In this document: in pieces, positions 18,373 to 27,458 of the stretch
How positions within the stretch are numbered: position 1 is the stretch's first letter
Layout of the letters: each line of letters starts with the position of its first letter
DNA from: Terriglobus aquaticus
GTDB lineage: Bacteria; Acidobacteriota; Terriglobia; Terriglobales; Acidobacteriaceae
Reading direction: 5' to 3'
DNA: 64,000 nt
Assembly (NCBI RefSeq): GCF_025685415.1
Contig: NZ_JAGSYB010000001.1
Coordinates: forward strand, 1 to 64,000
The notes under the pieces: generated by a model
Told to the model about the DNA's origin: nothing
The model's input: only the letters and a program-made list of their open reading frames with translations
Databases searched by the model: none
Translations under genes and position numbers: made by a program

Positions 18373-18591
18373 TTGTCGAAGGAAGATGCAATTGAAGCAA
18401 TGGCAGTGGTCGTAGAGACGCTGCCCAATGCGATGTTCAAGGTGGAAATGGAGAACAAGCATCAGGTGCTGGCTCACGTCTCCGGCCGGATGCGCAAGAA
18501 CTTCATTCGTATTCTGCCTGGGGATCGTGTTGCCATCGAGTTGAGCCCGTACGACTTGTCGCGTGGGCGCATTGTGTACCGCTACAAGTAA
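18373..18591 (+). CDS. infA: Translation initiation factor IF-1 (TTG start)
   Basis: IF-1 binds the ribosomal A site during initiation. From TTG 18373 the product is exactly 72 aa, the standard length, reading [20 protein letters not shown] then [17 protein letters not shown] and [15 protein letters not shown]. An upstream ATG at 18337 would add 12 residues unlike any IF-1, while GAGGGAGACG is placed correctly for the TTG. A TTG start on an essential, abundant factor suggests reduced initiation efficiency. Confidence 0.95.
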   Translation: MSKEDAIEAMAVVVETLPNAMFKVEMENKHQVLAHVSGRMRKNFIRILPGDRVAIELSPYDLSRGRIVYRYK

Positions 18592-18662
18592 GTAGCGAGT
18601 CAACAAGTCGGCCATCAGTAGCCCTTGGGACTCCTGGGACCGACCGGAAGGAAGCAGTTGCA

Positions 18663-18776
18663 ATGAAGGTACGTGCAAGCGTGAAGCGCATTTGCGACAA
18701 GTGCAAGATCGTTCATCGCCACGGTGTGGTGCGGGTGATCTGCGAAGTCGCGAAGCACAAGCAGCGCCAGGGATAA
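18663..18776 (+). CDS. rpmJ: 50S ribosomal protein L36 (zinc form)
   Basis: This 37-aa protein reads [18 protein letters not shown] and ends KHKQRQG. It has the zinc-ribbon pattern Cys11, Cys14, Cys27 and His32. L36 binds 23S rRNA near the L7/L12 stalk base. It is preceded by GGAAGGAAGCAGTTGCA and sits between infA and rpsM, as in many bacteria. A 155-bp gap follows. Confidence 0.97.
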   Translation: MKVRASVKRICDKCKIVHRHGVVRVICEVAKHKQRQG

Positions 18777-18931
18777 GTTCCCGGGCGTGTAACAGTAACA
18801 GAGCGGAACCCAATGGTCTTCTGGGGCGAGTTCGCCGAAGTCAAGGCGTGCGATGAACCCCGGGCCCTCCGCCTAACCCGCTAGCGGCGACAGCGCCGCG
18901 TGGCACAGGAAGTAAAGAGGAAGACACAGAC

Positions 18932-19312
18932 ATGGCACGTATTGCAGGTGTCGATCTGCCGAACAACAAGCAGGCAAGGGTCGGCCTTACCTACATCTTC
19001 GGCATTGGTCCGAGCCGTGCGTTGAGCATTCTTGCAAAGGCGGAAATCGATCCGCTGCGCAAGCTGCAGACGCTGGACGAGGACGAACTGAATCGCATTC
19101 GTGGTGTGATCGAGCAGGAAGGTGGAATCGAAGGTGACCTCCGCAAGGAAGTCGGCCTGAACATCAAGCGCCTGATCGAAATCCAGAGCTACCGTGGCCT
19201 GCGCCACCGCCGCTCGCTGCCTGTCCGCGGACAGCGCACCCACACCAACGCCCGCACGCGCAAGGGTCCCCGTAAGGGCACGGTTGCCGGCAAGAAGAAA
19301 GCGACGAAGTAA
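18932..19312 (+). CDS. rpsM: 30S ribosomal protein S13
   Basis: S13 (126 aa) is a head protein contacting P-site tRNA and the large subunit. It begins [21 protein letters not shown] and includes [24 protein letters not shown]. Its stop overlaps the rpsK start by one base (TAATG), giving tight coupling. Confidence 0.98.
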   Translation: MARIAGVDLPNNKQARVGLTYIFGIGPSRALSILAKAEIDPLRKLQTLDEDELNRIRGVIEQEGGIEGDLRKEVGLNIKRLIEIQSYRGLRHRRSLPVRGQRTHTNARTRKGPRKGTVAGKKKATK

Positions 19313-19743
19313 TGGCCAAGCAGCAGAACAAAGGAAACTCGGGCGCTGCCGGCAAGTCCGGCAAGGGCAAGAAGTTCAAGAAACGGGAACGGAAAAACGT
19401 CCCGTACGGCCTGGTGTTTGTCCAGGCGTCGTTCAACAACACCATCGTGACGATTACGGACCAGCAGGGCAATACTCTGAGCTGGAAGAGCTCGGGTTCG
19501 CTCGGCTTCCGTGGATCGCGCAAGGGCACGCCGTTCGCGGCACAGCAGGCCGCGGTGAATGCCGCCCAGGCTGCTCGCGATCACGGTCTGCGTTCGGTCG
19601 ACGTGCGCGTCTCCGGCCCCGGTTCGGGCCGCGAGTCGGCAGTGCGTGCGCTCGCGGTTGCGGGTCTTGAGGTCCGCTCCATTCGCGACGTTACGCCGAT
19701 CCCGCACAACGGCTGCCGTCCGCCGAAGCGCCGCCGCGTGTAA
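19312..19743 (+). CDS. rpsK: 30S ribosomal protein S11
   Basis: S11 (143 aa) forms the platform near the E site. The core starts around [21 protein letters not shown] and contains [16 protein letters not shown] and the C-terminal [16 protein letters not shown]. About 15 extra residues of Gly/Ser/Lys-rich sequence precede the core. Confidence 0.98.
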   Translation: MAKQQNKGNSGAAGKSGKGKKFKKRERKNVPYGLVFVQASFNNTIVTITDQQGNTLSWKSSGSLGFRGSRKGTPFAAQQAAVNAAQAARDHGLRSVDVRVSGPGSGRESAVRALAVAGLEVRSIRDVTPIPHNGCRPPKRRRV

Positions 19744-19760
19744 GTAGAAAGTAAAGGTGG

Positions 19761-19795
19761 GAAGTAGAGGGCAGGCTGGTTGGACCTTCTACTTC
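19761..19795 (+). other. Hairpin in the rpsK-rpsD gap
   Basis: GAAGTAGA (19761-19768) pairs with TCTACTTC (19788-19795) around a 19-nt loop, with further weak pairing outside (GGTGG/CACC). There is no T tract. S4 is the autogenous regulator of the alpha operon in enterobacteria, so an S4-binding structure near here is conceivable, but nothing in the sequence proves it. Confidence 0.35.
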
Positions 19796-19888
19796 TCTCA
19801 CCTTGAACTTTGAACAGCAGTTCGGATCGGGACGACACGCCGCCAGCGCGTAAACCGATCGCCACCTGAAGTACTGGAGAGAAGATTC

Positions 19889-20518
19889 ATGGCACGTTAT
19901 ACCGGAGCTGTCTGCCGCCTTTGCCGGCGCGATGGCGTCAAGCTGTTTCTGAAGGGCTCGCGTTGCTTTAGCGATAAGTGCGCGATTGACAAGCGCAACT
20001 TCCCCCCGGGCCAGCACGGCCAGGCTCGCGCGAAGAAGATCGTTGGCTACGGCTTGCAGCTGCGTGAAAAGCAGAAGGCGAAGCGCTACTACTTCACGCT
20101 GGAAGGCCAGTTCCGCAAGTACTACGAAGAGGCCAGCAACAAGACCGGAGTGACGGGCGAACTGCTACTGCAGCAGTTGGAGCGTCGCCTGGACGCGCTG
20201 TGCTATCGGGTGGGCTTTGCCCTCTCGCGTCGTCAGGCCCGTCAGCTTGTCCGTCATGGCCACGTTCTCGTGAACGGTAAGAAGGTCAACATTCCTTCAT
20301 ACCAGATCAAGGTCGGCGACACGGTCGAGCTTCGCGAAGACGCGAAGAAGCTCGCGATTGTGGAAGGTGCTGAGCAGTTCCATGCGGGTCTGCAGCAGCC
20401 GTCGTGGCTGCAGATCGACCGCGCAAACCGCAGTGCCAAGGTTCTGGCCCTGCCGAAGCGCGAAGAGATCCATCTGCCGGTTAACGAGCAGCTGATCGTC
20501 GAACTTTACTCGAAGTAA
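19889..20518 (+). CDS. rpsD: 30S ribosomal protein S4, zinc-binding form
   Basis: S4 (209 aa) nucleates 30S assembly. Cysteines at 9, 12, 26 and 31 (CRLC and CFSDKC) form the zinc site of the C+ type. The S4 RNA-binding domain appears as [31 protein letters not shown]. Length is standard. A hairpin-rich gap separates it from rpoA. Confidence 0.98.
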   Translation: MARYTGAVCRLCRRDGVKLFLKGSRCFSDKCAIDKRNFPPGQHGQARAKKIVGYGLQLREKQKAKRYYFTLEGQFRKYYEEASNKTGVTGELLLQQLERRLDALCYRVGFALSRRQARQLVRHGHVLVNGKKVNIPSYQIKVGDTVELREDAKKLAIVEGAEQFHAGLQQPSWLQIDRANRSAKVLALPKREEIHLPVNEQLIVELYSK

Positions 20519-20534
20519 GCCTGCCAGTTGCTCT

Positions 20535-20578
20535 GTTGTTCGTTCCCTCGGTTATCTGAGGGAACGAACAACGGCTTT
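20535..20578 (+). terminator. Strong terminator-like hairpin between rpsD and rpoA
   Basis: A perfect 15-bp stem (20535-20549 with 20558-20572, 8-nt loop) is followed by GGCTTTTC. It is 17 bp past the rpsD stop and 160 bp before rpoA. It could terminate or attenuate transcription, so rpoA may rely on read-through or its own promoter. Confidence 0.65.
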
Positions 20579-20731
20579 TCAAGAAGCGAGAGCGATGGCA
20601 TACGAGGAACAGCCGCTCGCAACCAGGCTGTTGTCAGTGGCACATCGCCATGGAACCAGCAAGACCGATTCCCGGCACCCGCAAAATGCTTCGCGGCTCC
20701 GCTCGGGAGGAGGGAATGAAGGAGAGTACCC

Positions 20732-21823
20732 ATGTTGTGGAGAGGTTTCCAGAAGCCTAAGCGTCTCGCGGTCGAGCAGGAGTCGCTCACCGAGAAGTAT
20801 GGCAAGTTCAGCGCGCAGCCCTTTGAGCGCGGCTTTGGTACTACCATCGGAAACAGCCTGCGCCGCACGCTGCTGAGCAGCATCGAAGGCGCTGCCGTGA
20901 CGGCGGTGAAGATCGAAGGCGTTCTGCACGAGTTTCAGTCGATCCAGGGCGTGGTGGAAGACGCGACCGACATCATCCTGAACCTGAAGCAGATCCCGTT
21001 CAAGCTGAACGGCGACGGCCCCAAGGCCCTGTATCTGCGCGTGGAAGAGCCGGGCGTTGTGACCAGCGGCATGATTGAGGCCGACGGCGACGTCGAGATC
21101 CTTGATAAGGACGTGTACATCGCGACCGTGTCCGAAGGTGGCAAGCTGGACATGGAAATGCGCTTGAAGCGCGGCCGTGGCTACCAGTCGGCGGACAAGA
21201 ACTACGATCCGGATCTTGGCATCGGCTTCATCCCGGTCGACTCGGTCCACTCGCCCGTGCGTAAGGTCAACTATGCGGTCGAAGCGGCACGTCTGGGTCA
21301 GATCACGGATTATGACAAGCTGACGCTCGAGATCTGGACCAACGGCACGGTTCAGCCGGCCGATGCGCTTGGCCTGGCGGCGAAGCTGCTGAAGGACCAC
21401 ATGACCATCTTCATCAACTTTGAAGAGGAGATGGAAGCGGGTCTGGATGGTGCGCACGATGGTCCCGCGCTGCGGAACGACAATCTGAACCGTTCTGTGG
21501 AAGAGCTGGAGCTGAGTGTTCGCAGCTACAACTGCCTGAAGAACGCGAACATCGCGACTATCGGCGAGCTGATCCAGAAGACCGAAGCCGAGATGCTGAA
21601 GACCAAGAACTTCGGCCGCAAGAGCCTGAACGAGATCAAGGAAATCCTTGCTCAGATGGGTCTCTCGCTTGGCATGAAGATCGACGAAAACGGTCAGCCT
21701 CAGCCTGGTCCGACCTCGGTTCTGCCCGCTGCGACTCTGGCGGCCTCGTTCAACAGCTTCGATGATGAAGAGGACGAGGAAGAGGACGAAGACTTCCGCA
21801 TGCCGGAGACGGAGAACTTCTAA
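20732..21823 (+). CDS. rpoA: RNA polymerase alpha subunit
   Basis: Alpha (363 aa) dimerises to scaffold RNA polymerase. The N-terminal domain has [23 protein letters not shown] and [12 protein letters not shown]. The C-terminal domain (from about 255) has [20 protein letters not shown] and [14 protein letters not shown], which bind UP elements and activators. It is about 30 residues longer than usual because of an acidic tail (about 345-355, [11 protein letters not shown]). ATG 20732 follows GGAGAGTACCC. Confidence 0.97.
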   Translation: MLWRGFQKPKRLAVEQESLTEKYGKFSAQPFERGFGTTIGNSLRRTLLSSIEGAAVTAVKIEGVLHEFQSIQGVVEDATDIILNLKQIPFKLNGDGPKALYLRVEEPGVVTSGMIEADGDVEILDKDVYIATVSEGGKLDMEMRLKRGRGYQSADKNYDPDLGIGFIPVDSVHSPVRKVNYAVEAARLGQITDYDKLTLEIWTNGTVQPADALGLAAKLLKDHMTIFINFEEEMEAGLDGAHDGPALRNDNLNRSVEELELSVRSYNCLKNANIATIGELIQKTEAEMLKTKNFGRKSLNEIKEILAQMGLSLGMKIDENGQPQPGPTSVLPAATLAASFNSFDDEEDEEEDEDFRMPETENF

Positions 21824-21920
21824 GAGCAGGGAACAGGGGTCAGGAGCAGAGGCTATCTGTTCCGCTGATCGCGAGCTCTGCGGCTCTGATTCGGTGAGTC
21901 AGGGTGAAGAAAAAGTAAGA

Positions 21921-21947
21921 GCCGCTCCGGGTAACTTCTGGAGCGGC
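21921..21947 (+). other. Hairpin in the rpoA-rplQ gap
   Basis: GCCGCTCC (21921-21928) pairs with GGAGCGGC (21940-21947), loop 11 nt, no T tract. It lies 75 bp before rplQ in a 198-bp gap. Confidence 0.35.
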
Positions 21948-22021
21948 GGTAGTTCGGAACGACGCACACGGACGCTGTTCCCCGGTGCCGGTTCCCTGAT
22001 CCCTAGTTCAGAGAGAAGACA

Positions 22022-22501
22022 ATGCGCCATCGTAAAGCAGGAAACAAACTTGGACGGAACCACAGCCACCGCCGCGCTCTGCTGCGTAACCTGGTGACCT
22101 CCGTTGTGATCGAAGACCGCGTGGAGACGACCGTGGCGAAGGCAAAGGCCGTTCGTCCTCTGGTCGAGAAGATGATCACGCTGGGTAAGCGCGGCGATAT
22201 TCACTCGCGCCGTCAGGCGGCTGCGTTCCTGCAGACGCCGGAGTCGGTGTCGCGCCTGTTTGCCACGGTAGCTCCGCGCTACGGCGACCGCCAGGGCGGA
22301 TACCTTCGCATCGTTCGCACCGGCTTCCGCCAGGGCGACGGTGGCGAAAAGGCCATGATCGAGCTGCTGGGCGCCGAGCAGGAGCTGGGCGCGAAGCAGC
22401 AGAAGCGCGCTGAGGCGAAGGCCAAGAAGCGCGAAGAGCTGGAGCGCCAGCTTGCCGAGCAGGGTGGCAACGAAGAAGGCGGCTCGGAAGAGAACGCCTA
22501 A
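22022..22501 (+). CDS. rplQ: 50S ribosomal protein L17, tailed
   Basis: L17 is located at the tunnel exit. The core contains [39 protein letters not shown] and [20 protein letters not shown]. At 159 aa it exceeds the usual ~120 by a charged Glu/Lys/Ala tail (after about residue 120) that probably forms a helix. It is the last gene of the supercluster, followed by a terminator. Confidence 0.98.
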   Translation: MRHRKAGNKLGRNHSHRRALLRNLVTSVVIEDRVETTVAKAKAVRPLVEKMITLGKRGDIHSRRQAAAFLQTPESVSRLFATVAPRYGDRQGGYLRIVRTGFRQGDGGEKAMIELLGAEQELGAKQQKRAEAKAKKREELERQLAEQGGNEEGGSEENA

Positions 22502-22538
22502 GTTGCCGGTCTTGCACCACGCACACGGATCGAAACGG

Positions 22539-22577
22539 ACGGGACGCAGAGCGCAAGCTCTTGCGTCCCGTTTGTGT
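22539..22577 (+). terminator. Terminator of the S10-spc-alpha cluster
   Basis: ACGGGACGCA (22539-22548) pairs with TGCGTCCCGT (22562-22571), with an inner GAGC-GCAA-GCTC helix, followed by TTGTGTT. It is 38 bp after rplQ and is the natural end of the operon. Confidence 0.75.
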
Positions 22578-22594
22578 TGCTGGGGACGCAAGAC

Positions 22595-23167
22595 ATGATG
22601 CGGCGGGCTCCAGTGCTGTTGGGCGGCCGAGCTCTGCCGCGGCGGCGCGGTCCCGTCGCACACTTCCTGTTTGTCTGGGCACCTGTGATCGTCATGCTGC
22701 TGGTGATCGCGCGCGAGTCGACCGCCGCGTTCGGCAGCGTGAATACGTCTTCGGTTCTTCGCGTGGTTTACCAGGCCGTGTTCGGCCATGTACCGGATGA
22801 TGCGTGGGAGAGTATCCACCATTACATCCGGAAGACGGGGCACTTCCTCGGATACGGCACTCTGGGCGTCAGCTGGCTTCGTGCGTTCCTGTATTCCTGG
22901 ATGCTACCCTTGCGGCACCGCCCGGCCGGGGTGTGGCGCCGGTGGTGCCTGCAGATGGCGATCTGCTGCACGGCGCTGGTGGCGTCGCTGGATGAGCTGC
23001 ACCAGTCCTATATTCCGGATCGAACCGGGCTCGTCACGGATGTTTTGCTGGACACCACCGGTGCCCTGGTACTGTGCCTATTGGTCGCGCTGTTCTGGCT
23101 CCGCACAAGTGCCCGAAGGGCCCCGTTCACAGGGGCCGTCTCCGTCGTTCCTAAGTCGTTGGTGTAA
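22595..23167 (+). CDS. VanZ-family membrane protein (copy 1)
   Basis: About 190 aa, predicted multi-pass inner-membrane protein. It has the VanZ-like core: an early hydrophobic helix (FVWAPVIVMLLVIA), the conserved IRKTGHFLGYGTLG, then DELHQSYIPDRTGLVTDVLLDTTGA. VanZ itself gives low-level teicoplanin resistance, but most family members are uncharacterised and no vanHAX genes are nearby. The open frame begins at a GTG (22574) inside the preceding terminator; ATG 22595 is preferred. Its stop abuts that of the paralogous gene on the opposite strand. Confidence 0.85.
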   Translation: MMRRAPVLLGGRALPRRRGPVAHFLFVWAPVIVMLLVIARESTAAFGSVNTSSVLRVVYQAVFGHVPDDAWESIHHYIRKTGHFLGYGTLGVSWLRAFLYSWMLPLRHRPAGVWRRWCLQMAICCTALVASLDELHQSYIPDRTGLVTDVLLDTTGALVLCLLVALFWLRTSARRAPFTGAVSVVPKSLV

Positions 23168-23779
23168 TTAGTCGAGCAGAGCCTGCCGAAACAATGCAGT
23201 GCCGGAGCTCCACGAGCGAAGCAGCCGGAATTGGATGCGCTGGTGCAGAGCGCGCCTGCGCTGGAACAGCAGCACTGCTGCCGCAACCGTGAGCATGAGA
23301 AACGCACCCGTGGTGTCCAGCAGAACATCCGAGACACACGCCGTACGGTTCGGCAGGAAGCTTTGGTGAAGCTCGTCCATGCTGGCGACGAATGCCGTGG
23401 AGAGCAGGGCTAGACCGCCCGCCAACATGCGAGTGCGAGCCCAGGTCTGCTGCGTCCAAAGCGACCGACTGCGAGCAAGCAGGAACGTGAGCCAACCCTG
23501 CGCGAAGATGAAGCCGAGCGTGCCGTAGCCAAAGAAGTGGCCGCACTTGCGCATGACATGGTTCAGCTCGGCCATGTCAGAGTTCGCAAGGTGAACCAGC
23601 GGCATGCAGAGACGGCTGAGCCAAACCATCGTATGGTCCGCACCCATAACTCGAGTGGACTCGCCACAGATCACGAGAACTCCCATGAGCGCCGGAAGCC
23701 ACGCCGCCATGAGACGCAGCGGGATTGGCTTTGCAGTGACAGGTTTCAGGTGGGTCGGAGCGTTCTGTGCGTTGGTCAT
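23168..23779 (-). CDS. VanZ-family membrane protein (copy 2)
   Basis: About 203 aa from ATG 23777-23779 (the frame opens earlier at a TTG, 23827). It shares with the convergent neighbour the motifs MRKCGHFFGYGTLGFI and DELHQSFLPNRTACVSDVLLDTTGAF, in the same order, so the two are paralogues. Hydrophobic segments occur near residues 23-40, 80-105, 115-135 and 160-180. Function unknown beyond the VanZ-like fold. Confidence 0.85.
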   Translation of the reverse strand: MTNAQNAPTHLKPVTAKPIPLRLMAAWLPALMGVLVICGESTRVMGADHTMVWLSRLCMPLVHLANSDMAELNHVMRKCGHFFGYGTLGFIFAQGWLTFLLARSRSLWTQQTWARTRMLAGGLALLSTAFVASMDELHQSFLPNRTACVSDVLLDTTGAFLMLTVAAAVLLFQRRRALHQRIQFRLLRSWSSGTALFRQALLD

Positions 23780-24003
23780 CGCAACAGGTGACAGCACGTG
23801 CCGTACCAAACTTGCTGAAGCTTGCAAGGCACTATTGGAGAACGAGTTACGAGGTGAGCGCGAACTAGACGCGTGGGCTAATACCGACGAGGATGCGTGT
23901 AGCTTGCCGCAGTTTTTTCGCAGAAGGCATGTTGAATGTCATGTCAACTACTTGCGTTGCCTTGGTTGCTTCTCCGTACTGAAGTTCGTCAAGCCGCAGA
24001 CTC

Positions 24004-24047
24004 GCATAGAGAAAGGCCGCCTAGTGGCGGCCTTTCTCTATGCTCCA
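24004..24047 (-). terminator. Terminator downstream of superoxide dismutase
   Basis: A perfect 18-bp inverted repeat (24004-24021 with 24026-24043, loop TAGT) with AAAGG/CCTTT inside the stem. It lies 35 bp after the sod stop on the minus strand and could act in both directions. Confidence 0.75.
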
Positions 24048-24077
24048 AACACGATGGTGGTGCATGCACCCACAAGG

Positions 24078-24698
24078 TTACGCCTTGTAGGACTTGGCAA
24101 GTTCAAAGCGCTTGTTCACTTCTTCCCAGTTCACCGTGTTCCACCAGTTGGCCAGGTACTCGGGGCGCTTGTTTTGGTACTTCAGGTAGTAGGCGTGTTC
24201 CCACACATCGTTGCCGAGGATGGGGTAGCTGCCCTGGGTGATGGGATTGTCCTGGTTTGGCGTTGTGACGATCGCGAGCTTGCCGCCCTTGTAGATGAGC
24301 CAGCCCCAGCCGGAACCAAACTGCTTGGCCGTGGTCTCGTTGAACTGCTTCTTGAACGTTTCGAAGTCGCCGAAGTCGGCCTTGATCTGGTCGGCAATCG
24401 CGCCCGTGGGTTCACCGCCGCCGTTTGGCTTCATAAGCTGCCAGAACATGGTGTGGTTTACGTGGCCGCCGCCGTTGTTGCGGACCACCGCACGCACGTC
24501 CTCGGGAATCGCTTCCAGATTCTTGATCAGGTCTTCTGGCGACTTGGAGCCCAGCTCCGTGTGCTTCTCGACGGCGCCATTCAGGTTGGTGACATAGGTG
24601 GCGTGATGCTTGTCGTGGTGCAGCTTCATCGTCGCTTCATCGATGTGCGGCTCGAGCGCGTTGTAGTCATAGGGCAGCGGCGGAAGTTCAAAGGACAC
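24078..24698 (-). CDS. sod: Superoxide dismutase (Fe/Mn family, GTG start)
   Basis: Converts superoxide to H2O2 and O2. From GTG (24696-24698) the product is 206 aa, beginning [19 protein letters not shown]. Metal-ligand segments are [25 protein letters not shown] and [19 protein letters not shown], along with GSGWGWLIY. The GTG is supported by AAGGAGAT six bases upstream. A longer frame to 24758 has no family similarity. No signal peptide, so cytoplasmic. Whether it uses Fe or Mn cannot be read with certainty. Confidence 0.95.
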   Translation of the reverse strand: MSFELPPLPYDYNALEPHIDEATMKLHHDKHHATYVTNLNGAVEKHTELGSKSPEDLIKNLEAIPEDVRAVVRNNGGGHVNHTMFWQLMKPNGGGEPTGAIADQIKADFGDFETFKKQFNETTAKQFGSGWGWLIYKGGKLAIVTTPNQDNPITQGSYPILGNDVWEHAYYLKYQNKRPEYLANWWNTVNWEEVNKRFELAKSYKA

Positions 24699-24874
24699 GG
24701 TGATCTCCTTGCTTTGGTAGTACGAAGAGGTTTGGGCAGGCGCAGGCGGGCCCGTCACACACGCTCTCTAGGATGCCTCCGTTGAAACAGCGGATGCAGG
24801 AAGGTGTGCGAACCGTCTCGCCTCGCGGGCGTCTCATCAGCCGTACAAACAATTGTGTTGCAATGGGAAGCGTC

Positions 24875-27310
24875 ATGGATGCTTTGAACGCGCTGTACAA
24901 GTGGCTGCCCGATCAGGGCCCGGCAACCGGCGGCCCGGGCATCATGCCACGTTGGACTTCCAGCAAGAAGGACTCGGTCAGCACGGCGTATTCGGCCGCC
25001 AGTCGCGTCTGGTTCACCATCTCGCATGGCACGCTGAACGAGATCTACTTCCCGACGATCGACCGGCCACAAACGCGTGACATGGAGCTGCTGTTCACCG
25101 ACGGCGAGACGTTTGTGCATGAGGAGAAGCGCGACTTCGAGTATGACTTCCACTACATCGATCCGGACGCGCTGGCGATCCGCGTGGTAGCCAGCGACCT
25201 GGGCGGCCGCTATACGGTGACCAAGGACTTCATCAGTGACCCGCACCACCCTGTGGTGCTGATGCGGGTAAGGCTGGACGGCGACGAAGAGGTTTTGAGC
25301 CGGATGAAGTGCTACGCCCTGCTGGCTCCGCACCTGGACGGTGGTGGTGCCGGCAACAGCGCACGCGCGATCGAGATTGCCGGGCAGCGCGCACTGCTGG
25401 CCTGGAAGAACAACATGCATGTGACCATGGGCGCGGATGTTGGCTTCACGCGAACCTCCTGCGGCTATGCCGGAACGACGGACGGCTTTCGCGACCTGAA
25501 GCAGAACATGCAGATGGACTTTCAGTTCGGCGAGGCGCTGGATGGCAACCTGGCGCTTACCGGTGAGGTCGACCTGTCGCGCACGCGCGAGTTCACCATT
25601 GCGCTGGCTTTTGGCGAGGGGCCGCACGCTGCGCTGTCTGGCATGATGCAGTCGCTGAGTGTGCCCTTCGACCTGCACCTGAAGCGCTTCATCGAGCAGT
25701 GGCATCGCGCCGCCTCGCCCGAGCGGCTGGGTGCCGCCAGCATGGACAAGGGCCGGCTGATGCGCATCAGTCACAACGTGATCCTGGCGCACGAGGACAA
25801 GATCTTCCCCGGTGCGTTCATCGCATCGGCTTCGATTCCGTGGGGCAACGCGAAGAGTGACGACGACCTGGGTGGCTACCACCTGGTGTGGACGCGCGAC
25901 ATGATCCAGTCCGCAACGGCTCTGCTGGCCTGCGGACGCACGGACACGGCGCGGCGGGCGCTGGTGTACCTGGCCTGCACGCAACGGCCGGATGGATCGT
26001 TTGCGCAGAACTTCTGGATTGACGGAACGCCATACTGGACCGGCATTCAGCTCGATGAAGTGGCGTTTCCGATCATGCTGGCGTGGCGGCTATGGAAGGT
26101 CGGCGGGCTGGGTGAGTTCGAGGTCTTTCCGTTCGTCGAGCAGGCTGCGGCGTTCCTGGTGCAGTATGCGCCCATCACACAGCAGGAACGTTGGGAGGAG
26201 GCGGCAGGCTACTCGCCGTCCACGCTTGCCACGGTTATCGCAGCGCTGCTCTGCGCCGCCGACATTGCGCAGGCGCACCCCGCGCCGGAGCTGGCGAAAT
26301 TCCTGCAGAGCTACGCCGACTGGATCGAGGAGCACCTAGACGAGTGGACCACCACAAACGATGGCGTGCTGCTGCCGGAGGTGAAGCGCCACTACGTCCG
26401 TATCAACCCGCCGAAACCGGGCGAGCCGTTCTACAACGCTGAGGCCGGCCCCGGCAGGTACAACATTGCGAACCGCGCCCCGGGCGAGCAGTTCAACTTC
26501 GCCGCGAACGAGATTGTGGACGCCGGGTTTCTGGAACTGGTGCGCTACGGCATTCGCAGGGCAGACGATCCGCTGATCGTGGACTCAATCAAAGTCGTCG
26601 ACCACGTTCTGAAGATCGATACGCCGTATGGACCGTGCTGGCGGCGCTACAACCACGACGGATACGGTCAGCAGAAAGATGGCGAGCCGTTTGTGCACTA
26701 TGGGCAGGGCCGCGCATGGCCGATCCTGACCGGGGAGCGCGCGCATTACGAGCTCGCCGCGAACGGGGCTTACCAGCCGCTGATCCAGGCGATGGAGCGC
26801 TTCTCCAGCTTCGGTGGCATGCTGCCAGAGCAGGTGTGGGATTACAAAGACATGCCTGCGAAGGGCCTCTTCTTCGGCCGTTCCGCGGGATCGGCACAGC
26901 CACTGGTCTGGGCCCATGCGGAATACATAAAGCTGCTGCGCTCCGGTGTGGACGGTAAGGTGTTTGATCGCATCTCGGTAGTGGAGGAGCGCTACGGCGT
27001 TCGCCGCGAAGAGCGCACGTGGAAGAGCGATGTGGAGTTCTTCAAGATTGCGCGTCCGCTGACGGAGATGGCGGCAGGCAAGCGTCTGCAGGTGCTGGAC
27101 CGCGAGTATTTCGAGGTGCTCTGGACGGTGGACGGGTGGGCCACGCACCAGACCACGTCGGCGTCGCTCATCGGCTATCCCGGCTTTGCGGCGGAGCTTC
27201 GCTTGCCGGACAAATTTCAAGGGAAGCTCGAATTGACACTCCATTGGCCGAGTTCGGACCGCTGGGTGGGGCACAACTTTCTGATCGAGGTCGGCGCACC
27301 GCTGACCTGA
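24875..27310 (+). CDS. Glycoside hydrolase family 15 glucoamylase-like protein
   Basis: GH15 enzymes hydrolyse alpha-glucans by inversion to free glucose. The ~811-aa product has an N-terminal beta-rich domain (GGPGIMPRWTSSKKDSVSTA, SRVWFTISHGTLNEIY) and a C-terminal (alpha/alpha)6 barrel. The barrel contains GGYHLVWTRDM (WTRD at 339-342), WTGIQLDE with the likely general acid Glu395, YNHDGYG and WPILTGERAHYEL with the likely base Glu621. No signal peptide, so it probably acts on cytoplasmic glycogen, dextrin or similar. The start is uncertain (frame open to 24773); ATG 24875 follows GGGAAG. It heads the cluster of sugar-phosphate genes and could supply glucose to Glk (34357). Confidence 0.9.
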   Translation: MDALNALYKWLPDQGPATGGPGIMPRWTSSKKDSVSTAYSAASRVWFTISHGTLNEIYFPTIDRPQTRDMELLFTDGETFVHEEKRDFEYDFHYIDPDALAIRVVASDLGGRYTVTKDFISDPHHPVVLMRVRLDGDEEVLSRMKCYALLAPHLDGGGAGNSARAIEIAGQRALLAWKNNMHVTMGADVGFTRTSCGYAGTTDGFRDLKQNMQMDFQFGEALDGNLALTGEVDLSRTREFTIALAFGEGPHAALSGMMQSLSVPFDLHLKRFIEQWHRAASPERLGAASMDKGRLMRISHNVILAHEDKIFPGAFIASASIPWGNAKSDDDLGGYHLVWTRDMIQSATALLACGRTDTARRALVYLACTQRPDGSFAQNFWIDGTPYWTGIQLDEVAFPIMLAWRLWKVGGLGEFEVFPFVEQAAAFLVQYAPITQQERWEEAAGYSPSTLATVIAALLCAADIAQAHPAPELAKFLQSYADWIEEHLDEWTTTNDGVLLPEVKRHYVRINPPKPGEPFYNAEAGPGRYNIANRAPGEQFNFAANEIVDAGFLELVRYGIRRADDPLIVDSIKVVDHVLKIDTPYGPCWRRYNHDGYGQQKDGEPFVHYGQGRAWPILTGERAHYELAANGAYQPLIQAMERFSSFGGMLPEQVWDYKDMPAKGLFFGRSAGSAQPLVWAHAEYIKLLRSGVDGKVFDRISVVEERYGVRREERTWKSDVEFFKIARPLTEMAAGKRLQVLDREYFEVLWTVDGWATHQTTSASLIGYPGFAAELRLPDKFQGKLELTLHWPSSDRWVGHNFLIEVGAPLT

Positions 27311-27458
27311 AGCATCTGATTCATCAGGTTTCCGCGCGTACACTGTCGATAGGGCGCAGAGCTGTAGGCAGGTACAACGAAGCGGCTGCAGTACCCAGAG
27401 ACTTTTCACGGCTGCGCCCAGCGCAGGCGATCTGCACCAGACCACGACTGAGGAAAGA

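Noticed and set aside
22595-23779. Glycopeptide resistance locus
   Set aside because: VanZ-like genes alone, without vanH, vanA or vanX nearby, do not indicate resistance. The family is widespread and mostly uncharacterised.
24773-24874. Longer N-terminus for the GH15 protein from 24773
   Set aside because: The extra residues show no family similarity and the region has no ribosome-binding site before 24773, while ATG 24875 follows GGGAAG. The start remains uncertain.
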